This document shows positions 29,755 to 36,934 of a stretch of DNA of 36,934 nucleotides, one piece after another. The position numbers were made by a program, and so were the translations under genes. Source of the stretch: a virus. Each line of letters opens with the position of its first letter. Position 1 is the first letter of the stretch. The notes under the pieces are model-generated. The model had not been told where the DNA came from. It ran no database searches and saw only the letters and a list, made by a program, of their open reading frames with translations. Where the stretch lies: positions 1 through 36,934 of the IMG/VR virus record IMGVR_UViG_3300028607_001511, one strand, 5' to 3'.

Positions 29755-30491
29755 GATGCAGATTTAGAAAAATATAGAGTCTCATCAGTGGTGTTGAAAT
29801 ATAAACCACCTGCAACCTGTGTGGGAGCAGATGAATGACCCATGATTTGTATTGATTCCATTTCCACCCTGCCAGTGGCTGTGTGAATTTTCATTGCCAT
29901 GCTGTTTGAACTCTCAATGACCAATGCTCCAGAATCAACATCCTCATCCACAGAGATTGACCATCTTTCCTGCAATAGTTCTCCCACCTGACTTTTGAAC
30001 ACCAAAGACTTTTGTGAATCCTCAACACCCATGATCACAAGTTCTCCCGTTGAGTCTGTTGTCCCAACTTTGAAACCTGATCCAATCGGCTGATCCATCA
30101 TCAGCAATGTCACCCCACTGAACTGCCACTCTGATCCTGACCATTTGATGGTGTCTGATGCGTCAGGAGTGCCGTCTTCTACGTCTGCAAGATCAGCAAG
30201 GTTTGATGTGCCTGTGGGATCAGCAAAGACCCAGTTCTCTTGTGTTGAATCATATTTGAGAATCTTGTTGTTGCCAAGACCAGATGCATCTATTGAATAT
30301 CCAAGAATGCGTGTCCCATCAAACAACTCATCACTTGACCTGCCTCCCACAAGGTCTGCATTATCAACCTGCAGATTCTGGTCTTGATCATAATCCTCTG
30401 CAAACATTGGTGAACCAAGAATCACTGCATCCTGTGTTGGCTGTATTCTGCCAACATTTGGTTGTCCTGATATGAGAAAAGCGTTGCTCAT
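29751..30491 (-). CDS. Tail fibre/appendage protein
   Basis: A 246-residue acidic, beta-rich protein (MSNAFLISGQPNVGRIQPTQ). It includes 'DNADLVGGRSSDELFDGT', 'NLADLADVEDGTPDASDT' and an end 'QVAGGLYFNTTDETLYFSKS', the 'GglyfNTttntlyy' motif common near the end of phage fibre proteins. AATAGGAGATAAA precedes the ATG. Confidence 0.7.
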   Translation of the reverse strand: MSNAFLISGQPNVGRIQPTQDAVILGSPMFAEDYDQDQNLQVDNADLVGGRSSDELFDGTRILGYSIDASGLGNNKILKYDSTQENWVFADPTGTSNLADLADVEDGTPDASDTIKWSGSEWQFSGVTLLMMDQPIGSGFKVGTTDSTGELVIMGVEDSQKSLVFKSQVGELLQERWSISVDEDVDSGALVIESSNSMAMKIHTATGRVEMESIQIMGHSSAPTQVAGGLYFNTTDETLYFSKSAS

Positions 30492-30511
30492 TTTATCTCC
30501 TATTTATTCAA

Positions 30512-32452
30512 TCAATCTGTTGGGTTGCCAACATATTCTGTTGTCTGTCCTGCCACAACTGTGATCTGTCTCTTGCCTATCAAGCACCATTCCAGAACCT
30601 TGAAATCTTTTGTCCCTGATGAACTGTTGTTGTCAAACATGAATTGAATGTTGACAGTGTAGAGATCATAATTTGCATGGGATGTCAGGTCAAAATAGAT
30701 TGCACCCAACTCTCCAAGGTTTCCTGTGGCATTGATTGAATCAGATGCCTCTGATTGATTGGACACATTATATCCACCAATTGTGATCTGTGTCTTTCCT
30801 GTGAATCCATTTGTTGCACTTGACACTCTTGATCTTGTGTAGAGGACAAGTTGTCTGTAGTCAGGTATCTTGTAAAAGTTGATTTTTCTGATTGTGTAAA
30901 ATGTCCCACTTGCATAAGACCCACCATCAGTCAGAGTTGCCTCAACAATTGTTGGGTCTGCCTCATAAATAGGTGTCCCAAAGCCTGATGAACTCTGATT
31001 GTGTGCATCCCAGTCATTTGTGGCAAGGATAGTGTAGAGTCCCTCTGTGCCACTGAACTGGGTGAGATAGCCAAGCCTCTGATCCAATATGTCCATGTTT
31101 TGGAGTAGAGTTTTATCTGATGATATATAGTTTTCTGATGTGAATGACTGGTCAATGCTGATTGTTTTTTGCAGTTTTCCATTGGATGCATTGGATGAGT
31201 CCACAACATTCATTCCATTAAATTTCAGATCAAGCCATTTGAACTCATCACCACTTGCATAAGATGGCAATGATGCAATGATACCACCAAGTCCATCTGT
31301 TCCTGCCTGTTCTGCAAATCCTGCAGTGCCTGATGCAGGGACTTTGAAATGATCTGGATCAATGGTGTCATCTGTGGGTGTCAGTCCCACACTTGCATTC
31401 AGTTTGTCAGATGTGATTGCACCATCTGCAATTTTGGTTTCATCTATTATGTCATTCGCAAGGTGTGCTCTGTCAATTGAGCCGTCCACATAGTGGTCTG
31501 AATCAACTGCATTGGTGGCAAGTTTGTCACCTGTGACAGCCAGATCAGCAAGATGGTCTGTGTTAACCTCATCATAAGATGGCACTCCTGCAGTGCTGAA
31601 AACTACTGCTCCATAGCCTGTATGATGTTTGATCTGTGGTGCACCTACTGCATTGTCTGCCATCTTTGACTCTGTCACACAATCCTCATCAAGTTTTGCT
31701 GTTGACACTGCGTTTCCTTCAATATGATCTGTATTGATTTTCCCGAATTGTGGGACACCTGATGAGCCAAATGAGATCACACCATATCCAGTGTGATGAG
31801 AAATTTGGGTTGGAGTTATTGCATTGTAAGCAATCTTTGCTTCAAGCACACTCAAGTTTGCAATCTCTGTTGCTGTCACACTTCCATCAATGATCTCTGT
31901 TGTGCCAACTGAATTGATTGCCATCTTTGCGTTTGTCACTGCTAAATCATCTATTTTACCAGTGGTGACTGCAGAGTTTCCAAGTTTTGCGTTTATCACA
32001 CCCAAATCTTTGAGGTGCAGAGTGGTGGCAAATTCAAGGGAAGTGCCATCAACCTCTCCCTCTTTCATGAGGGTGGAATCTTTACCCTCAAATGTTGCAT
32101 TGGTGTAGTCATATATCTTGTCTGCTGACCACAACTTTGTTGTTGCTCCATTTCCTGCACCGTCATCAATAGGTCTGTGCAGTGTGGCATCAACCATGTG
32201 TGTCTTGATCTCATCTGTTGCCACAAATTGGTTTGTCATTTCCTCATGCAACGAACCTCCAACAAAGACATCAACATTTGATGTGTCGAGCACATCTGTG
32301 AAATATGTCCCATCTCCATTGTCAATGATTGATCCACTTGTAGTGGAGGCAAGAACGGTGGCTGTCCCCGTTGATTTGATTTCTACAATAAGGTTTGGTT
32401 GCAGGTCTCCAGACCCTTGACCGAATACTCCAAAACTAAATCTGGTTGCCAT
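30512..32452 (-). CDS. Large tail fibre/receptor-binding protein
   Basis: A 646-residue protein (MATRFSFGVFGQGSGDLQPN). Residues ~150-345 are a row of short degenerate repeats of the form 'dlAVTnaKlA.naV....i.dgsI' (DLAVTNAKMAINSVGTTEII). Within them a larger unit, HHTGYGxxxFxSxGVPxxxxxNTDH, occurs twice. The C-terminal ~300 residues form a non-repetitive domain, probably the receptor-binding or tip module. AATAGGAGAATATC precedes the ATG. This repeat style is typical of long side or central fibres. Confidence 0.8.
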   Translation of the reverse strand: MATRFSFGVFGQGSGDLQPNLIVEIKSTGTATVLASTTSGSIIDNGDGTYFTDVLDTSNVDVFVGGSLHEEMTNQFVATDEIKTHMVDATLHRPIDDGAGNGATTKLWSADKIYDYTNATFEGKDSTLMKEGEVDGTSLEFATTLHLKDLGVINAKLGNSAVTTGKIDDLAVTNAKMAINSVGTTEIIDGSVTATEIANLSVLEAKIAYNAITPTQISHHTGYGVISFGSSGVPQFGKINTDHIEGNAVSTAKLDEDCVTESKMADNAVGAPQIKHHTGYGAVVFSTAGVPSYDEVNTDHLADLAVTGDKLATNAVDSDHYVDGSIDRAHLANDIIDETKIADGAITSDKLNASVGLTPTDDTIDPDHFKVPASGTAGFAEQAGTDGLGGIIASLPSYASGDEFKWLDLKFNGMNVVDSSNASNGKLQKTISIDQSFTSENYISSDKTLLQNMDILDQRLGYLTQFSGTEGLYTILATNDWDAHNQSSSGFGTPIYEADPTIVEATLTDGGSYASGTFYTIRKINFYKIPDYRQLVLYTRSRVSSATNGFTGKTQITIGGYNVSNQSEASDSINATGNLGELGAIYFDLTSHANYDLYTVNIQFMFDNNSSSGTKDFKVLEWCLIGKRQITVVAGQTTEYVGNPTD

Positions 32453-32498
32453 GATATTCTCCTATTTTCCTTTTCATTTGTTCATTCAATTTACATCA

Positions 32499-33005
32499 TC
32501 AATTTGAGTCATCAACGCCAAAAATCCTGTTGAAGTAAACAACCCCAAGCATGTTGTCAATGGTTGGAATGGCTTTTACATGCCTCACACCAACAAAATC
32601 AATCTTGGCTGATGTATATTTCACAAGTCCAGAGTAATGAGGCAAAGATAAATCTTCAATGATCACATCATAGTTGATGTATTTTGCATCACTGTGTGGG
32701 ACAAGATTGAAAGTTGCCCTGTCATTATATAACTCACTCATTTTGTCAATGAATCCACCTGCAATTCCAGTCAGGTCTCCTTTGTCATAAGACTGAACCA
32801 ATCCGAATGTGTATTCTGCTTTGAATCTAAAGGTTGGAACACCTGCAATAATCTCTCCATCAATGTTCTCATAGGTCTCTGTCAGGTTCTCCCATTCCTC
32901 TTTTCTGCCTCCTTTCACTGGACGGGGAAGATCGAGAAATTCAATAAGTGTTCCGTCACTTGCAACAATCCTGATCTGTGGATTTCCAATTCCTCTGTAA
33001 GCCAT
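32499..33005 (-). CDS. Minor tail/baseplate protein
   Basis: A 168-residue beta-rich protein (MAYRGIGNPQIRIVASDGTL) that ends VVYFNRIFGVDDSN. The ATG shares an A with the stop of the 655-residue gene (TAATG), with AGGAGAGG upstream. It lies between a large baseplate-type protein and the fibre genes. No family recognised with confidence. Confidence 0.6.
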   Translation of the reverse strand: MAYRGIGNPQIRIVASDGTLIEFLDLPRPVKGGRKEEWENLTETYENIDGEIIAGVPTFRFKAEYTFGLVQSYDKGDLTGIAGGFIDKMSELYNDRATFNLVPHSDAKYINYDVIIEDLSLPHYSGLVKYTSAKIDFVGVRHVKAIPTIDNMLGVVYFNRIFGVDDSN

Positions 33006-34972
33006 TAAGCCTCTCCTGCTTCACTCGTAAATTGTGCAACATATTTATATTTCGAATGCTCCATGCCAATGTCAACTTGGATCACAGTCCCCAACTTTGT
33101 CATTGATCCATTGTCATCCATATATAGCAAGTCCAACAATTGTGGCATGTCAATTCCTGTCTGATTCAAATCTGATGGTTTGAGAATCTCCAGAGTGTTG
33201 GTTGTGACATTGCCTGAAAATTTGTCTTTGTAGAATGACTGTAAAAATTCCCACTCTGTTTCTCTCAATACAATACCCCAGTCAGAGACCTTGCCCTCTG
33301 AATCTCTTTTGTATCTGTCAATACTTATTTGTGTTTCCACATCTCTCTTGATCTTCGTTTTTCTACTGACAAACCAGTGTCTTGGCATCTCATTGATGTG
33401 GAAAGGAACAGAAATGGGTTCTCTCTCCATCATTGAGATCAAATTGTTTTTGTCTATATAGAGAAACCTGTTTGTCACCACACACAAGTCTTTCAATACT
33501 TTTGCAGGTGTTGCGTTTTTATAGTGTAGTCTCTGGTAAAAGTCAAAGGGAGTCTCCATGCCGACAAGCCATTCAGAACCACCAATGTCATTCCATCTCT
33601 TTTTGGTCTTGACAATGAAATATGTGTTTTGATCATCCCAGTCAAATGCTGACCTTGACAATTGCCAGTTTGATCCCTCATCTTTTACAAAAACCTTGAC
33701 TTTTGCTTGAGTAACATTTGCAGAGTCACCTTCATTGTCCCACCTTGAGCCATAGAGAGTCCCCAAGTTTGGGACTTGAATGTCACCACCCTCCTCATCT
33801 CCGTCATGGTCTGCCTGATGAAATTGGTCATCTATAATGGGAAAAACACTCTTGACCCATGATTGCTCTTGAACCATGTCACCACCATTGAGACTGTATA
33901 AATCATGTCTTGATCCAATGCATGGGATATATATGTGAGAACTTGGAATATCAATTGTGGTTGATGGGATTGTCCATGTGACCTCTCCCCACTCAATAGT
34001 TGGGATCACATGCCCCAAATTGAATGTGATTGAGCACCAATCCAAAGAAATAGCAAACCATGTCAGTGAAACTCCGCAAGGATAGTCAAAAGTAAATCGT
34101 AGTGTGGACAAATGAATTCCTGTCACTGTATTGAATGACCAACTCATCCATTGTCCCTCCCAAATGTGTAGCCACTGACCCTGACTGATCAAAATCCTTT
34201 TGATGACTCCTGCATCCTGCACCTCATAGAACCAGTCATATCCTGAAGGCTGTCCACTGTTAGCCTTTCTCCGAAAGTATGACGCATCAAATGCATCAAT
34301 GAACATTTTTGCAAGGTTGAATGATAGTCCTGTCTTTTTCATTTTATGCAGAACTGTCCCAAGCCATCTCCTCCTGATTCCCTGTGCTCCTTCTGGTTCT
34401 GGAATGGAGTCTATTGTTGCAGAGAATGGAAGTGGATTCTTTTGTTCTCCTTCAGCAATAGTGTCATTCATGTTTGATATGAGAGACTGCACTATATCCC
34501 TGACATTTGTTGGGTGGTCTATTTCAAACTCCCAAATTTCATCCTCATCATCTTCGTCTGATGTCTTGACCCCTGCCTTGATGTCTTTCAACCTTGTTGC
34601 ATCTGGCATATATTTGATTCTTGGCTCACTATCATTCCAGTCCTCGATTTCATCAACAAATCCTCTCCCCAAAATCTCATCTGTTCCTTTGTCAACAATT
34701 ATGATTGACGCATATCTCTGCAATCTGATCTGAAAATCTGTGTCATGATAAAACAATGTATAACCTGCATCAAACATGTATTTGTTGAAATGGGTCTTGA
34801 TCATCCTGAATGAAAATCCCTTCACAGTAAAATCAAAATATGCGTCACCTTTTAGAGACTGTGAGAACTGCCTTGGAAACCCGTTTCTTGAGACTGCCTT
34901 GGTGATGTCCACATAGTTGTGACCCTCATCAACAACAAGCCCCTTGGGGAGAATTTTTATTGCAACCTGCAT
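33005..34972 (-). CDS. Large minor tail/baseplate protein
   Basis: A 655-residue protein (MQVAIKILPKGLVVDEGHNY) directly after the tape measure, where distal-tail and tail-tip (Dit/Tal-like) genes lie. The N-terminal ~150 residues are beta-rich (FDFTVKGFSFRMIKTHFNKY). A Trp-rich middle (~265-335; WLHIWEGQWMSWSF) is unusual. The C-terminal part (~470-650) looks like the 'yhl..tpakvLkdl' hub region. ATG 34972 shares its A with the tape measure stop (TGATG). Confidence 0.65.
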   Translation of the reverse strand: MQVAIKILPKGLVVDEGHNYVDITKAVSRNGFPRQFSQSLKGDAYFDFTVKGFSFRMIKTHFNKYMFDAGYTLFYHDTDFQIRLQRYASIIIVDKGTDEILGRGFVDEIEDWNDSEPRIKYMPDATRLKDIKAGVKTSDEDDEDEIWEFEIDHPTNVRDIVQSLISNMNDTIAEGEQKNPLPFSATIDSIPEPEGAQGIRRRWLGTVLHKMKKTGLSFNLAKMFIDAFDASYFRRKANSGQPSGYDWFYEVQDAGVIKRILISQGQWLHIWEGQWMSWSFNTVTGIHLSTLRFTFDYPCGVSLTWFAISLDWCSITFNLGHVIPTIEWGEVTWTIPSTTIDIPSSHIYIPCIGSRHDLYSLNGGDMVQEQSWVKSVFPIIDDQFHQADHDGDEEGGDIQVPNLGTLYGSRWDNEGDSANVTQAKVKVFVKDEGSNWQLSRSAFDWDDQNTYFIVKTKKRWNDIGGSEWLVGMETPFDFYQRLHYKNATPAKVLKDLCVVTNRFLYIDKNNLISMMEREPISVPFHINEMPRHWFVSRKTKIKRDVETQISIDRYKRDSEGKVSDWGIVLRETEWEFLQSFYKDKFSGNVTTNTLEILKPSDLNQTGIDMPQLLDLLYMDDNGSMTKLGTVIQVDIGMEHSKYKYVAQFTSEAGEA

Positions 34973-36934
34973 CAGTTCAATCTCCCTCTTTCAATGTCTG
35001 CATTGATGATTGTTGATCCATCAGTGATTGTCACTCCCTGTGGCATATTCATGACCTTGGTCAACATTCCTATTTTGTCACTCATTTGTTCAATTGCATT
35101 TGTGTTGATCTCTGTCAGTTCTTCTTGTCTGGTCATGTTCACAGAGTTATTAATATAGTTTTGATTTGTAAAATTGGACAATGGCACACCCAACTGCTGT
35201 GCTTGAAATGGAATGATCTGGCTCTTGACATAGTCTTTGAAACCCTGTTCTGGGATCACCAACTCTGCTCCTGCCTCACCCATCAGTGCCAGTGTTGGTT
35301 TCTGAATCAATCCACCTTTTTCAAATGCCATGACTTTTGATTTTGCTCCCTCAAGAATTGCCACAGCCCCTGCATACATAGGCAACTGAAAAGCCAAGGA
35401 TAGTCCCAGAGTTGTTGCACCTGTTGCCATGATCTCTGCCAGTTTACCGAGCAACCAAATCTGTTTCTCTGTGATGAATGTGACCAATTTCTGCTTTGCA
35501 TATGATTTGTAAGTCAGTGCACCACTTTGCATGAATCCAATTGATGCCTGATGGAGTTGTCCCTGCAGTTCAATTCTCCTTTCAACTGTCAGAGAGTCAT
35601 CCTGCAATTGCTTTGATAAGAGTGCCATGTGTTCAACATCTGACATTCTGCCTGTTTCCAGTTGATGTTCAATCCATTCATCATATTTGTTCCTTCTATG
35701 TTGCATCAGTTCAAACCATCTCTCACTGTAGAGTTCTTCTGCTTGAATCTTGGCATCAAGAAATTCAATGTAAACATCAAAATTCCTTTGCTCCTCACCA
35801 ATCAAAACAAAACCCATCTCCTCTGCCATTGCAATTCTGTCTTGTTGTGCTTCTTCTTCATGTTCTGCTTTTTCAGCATCTATCTTTGCTTTTTCTTCTG
35901 CGTAGAAATTATTTATTGTCAACAATTCATTTGTCAGTGCTTCTTCTTCTGCTACAATAACAGCTAACTGTTCTCTCCTCCCTTTCTCCAAAGCCTTTGC
36001 CGATGCAGATTGATCTTGTTCAAGTGCCAGTCTCAACTCATGTGCATGTGTTGTTGCAAATGATTGTAGTTCAAGGATTGTTGCTCTTTCATGAAGTCTC
36101 TCCTGCTCCAATCTAATTTTTTTCTTGCCCCATTTGTCTGCATCCACCAACTGCGATCTGACTGTCATTGCAATTGTTTGAGTAAGAACTTTCTGTCGTG
36201 CTATTATCTCCTGTTTTGACATTTTCTCCATTGCCTTCAGTCTCTCCGCTGACCATTCTGTTGCCTCTTTTTCTGTGTCAATATAGACCTCAAGTTTGTC
36301 AATTTGGTCTTGGATCAATTCTGCTGATGCAACTGCTCCTGCAAGTCTTTCTGCAGTTTTCTGCCTCTCCAACTTTAATCCTACCTCATCCCTGTTCAAT
36401 AGGTGTTTAAGACTCATCATTTTATCTATGGCAAGGTTGTGGTCTGATTGTGCCTCTGCTAAATCTCCCTTTATTCTTTTTATTTGATTTTCTCGTTTGA
36501 GTCCGTGAATACTTGTCTCATAAGCCAACTCCCTCTCATATTTTGCTATCAAACCCTTTGCAATTTCTTTGTCATTTTCAAAGATAGCCCCTGTCAGAGA
36601 ATATGCTTTCTGTTTTACATGTAATGTTGTCAAAAGTTGTTCCCCAAGCACCTTTTCTTGATCCACAAGAGCACCTGTGAATACTGTCAAGCCCCAAGTT
36701 AATTTGAGAGCATTGGGATCAGCCATGACTTCTCTGTTTTTCAAAACCTCCTTGATGACACTGCGTTCAACCACAGCTCTGTGTCTGAGGCTTTCAATAA
36801 GTTCTGCTTGTGCCTCTCTTTCAAGGTGCAGTTCAGCAATGCTTGACATCCTTGAAAGTCTCTCTGCTTCTGTCTTGAGCCTATCACGCATTGCCTTGTT
36901 TCTTTCTATAGCATCTGTATTGTCCTCAAGTGCC
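34972..36934 (-). CDS. Tail tape measure protein, C-terminal part (joins 1-1469)
   Basis: The continuation of the tape measure gene that starts at 1469. Bases 36791-36934 repeat bases 1-144, so residues are shared there. This part is long coiled coil (residues ~455-800; many Glu/Ala/Lys/Gln). A hydrophobic segment follows (KLAEIMATGATTLGLSLAF, MYAGAVAIL), then the conserved tape measure motif 'ALMGEAGAELVIPEQG' near the C-terminus, and the end IINADIERGRLN. The apparent ATG at 36891 (MRDRLKTEAERL) is internal, not the true start. Confidence 0.9.
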   Translation of the reverse strand, partial: ALEDNTDAIERNKAMRDRLKTEAERLSRMSSIAELHLEREAQAELIESLRHRAVVERSVIKEVLKNREVMADPNALKLTWGLTVFTGALVDQEKVLGEQLLTTLHVKQKAYSLTGAIFENDKEIAKGLIAKYERELAYETSIHGLKRENQIKRIKGDLAEAQSDHNLAIDKMMSLKHLLNRDEVGLKLERQKTAERLAGAVASAELIQDQIDKLEVYIDTEKEATEWSAERLKAMEKMSKQEIIARQKVLTQTIAMTVRSQLVDADKWGKKKIRLEQERLHERATILELQSFATTHAHELRLALEQDQSASAKALEKGRREQLAVIVAEEEALTNELLTINNFYAEEKAKIDAEKAEHEEEAQQDRIAMAEEMGFVLIGEEQRNFDVYIEFLDAKIQAEELYSERWFELMQHRRNKYDEWIEHQLETGRMSDVEHMALLSKQLQDDSLTVERRIELQGQLHQASIGFMQSGALTYKSYAKQKLVTFITEKQIWLLGKLAEIMATGATTLGLSLAFQLPMYAGAVAILEGAKSKVMAFEKGGLIQKPTLALMGEAGAELVIPEQGFKDYVKSQIIPFQAQQLGVPLSNFTNQNYINNSVNMTRQEELTEINTNAIEQMSDKIGMLTKVMNMPQGVTITDGSTIINADIERGRLN
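36791..36934. repeat. Terminal direct repeat (second copy)
   Basis: Identical to 1-144; see the first copy. Genome unit length is therefore 36,790 bp. Confidence 0.95.

Noticed and set aside
1-36934. Lysogeny genes, tRNAs and CRISPR arrays
   Set aside because: I looked for an integrase, CI-like repressor, cloverleaf tRNAs and regularly spaced repeats and saw none; the small HTH and ribbon-helix-helix proteins alone do not show a temperate lifestyle.

Overview
The window is a complete circular tailed-phage genome of about 36.8 kb (Caudoviricetes, siphovirus-type module order). The first 144 bases are repeated exactly as the last 144 (1-144 = 36791-36934), so the contig closes on itself with a unit length of 36,790 bp. 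The cut lies inside the tape measure gene, which must be read as 1469->1 joined to 36790->34972. The host is probably a Gram-negative bacterium: there is a GH108-type endolysin, Shine-Dalgarno sites (AGGAG) before most genes, and perfect TTATCCACA DnaA boxes. Base use is peculiar. CpG is almost absent (2-3 per 600 bp in sampled windows), and arginine is mostly AGA/AGG. I see no integrase, CI-type repressor, DNA polymerase, helicase, tRNA or CRISPR array.

Nearly all genes lie on the minus strand and read round the circle from ~21.06 kb down through 0 and on to 23.28 kb. Order along transcription: a DUF932-like gene with its own terminator; a small ribbon-helix-helix-like protein; an intergenic putative origin (three DnaA boxes beside an AT-rich stretch, 19742-20014); a ParB-like membrane protein; an unknown; a HAD phosphatase; a TOPRIM (Spo11/TopoVI-A-like) protein; a strong terminator; then a recombination block (Rad52-like annealing protein, DnaJ-type zinc protein, Gam/Gp157-like protein, two unknowns, an HTH protein, RusA resolvase). 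Packaging and head genes follow: TerS, TerL, portal, two small proteins, a MuF-type head protein carrying a kinase-like domain, a scaffold and the HK97-fold capsid. Then come connectors, tail tube candidates, a tail assembly chaperone with a -1 frameshift at T TTT TTA, the 1095-residue tape measure, baseplate proteins, a 7-kb array of tail fibre genes, a nucleotidyltransferase, and a lysis/membrane cassette (endolysin, MscS-like protein, small membrane proteins).

A separate four-gene plus-strand operon (21575-23093) of unknown function is divergent from the early genes, shares the 511-bp regulatory region 21064-21574, and ends at a strong terminator. The octamer ATATGATA recurs upstream of several early operons on both strands and is the best promoter or operator candidate.

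The most unusual points are: (1) a 41-bp perfect inverted repeat around a 135-bp segment near the end of a tail fibre gene, lying in the orientation that breaks the fibre; (2) a PI3/4-kinase-like fold (DRHxxN and IDNG motifs) built into the MuF head protein; (3) a DnaA-box origin in a phage with no replisome genes of its own; (4) an MscS beta-domain protein in the lysis cassette.
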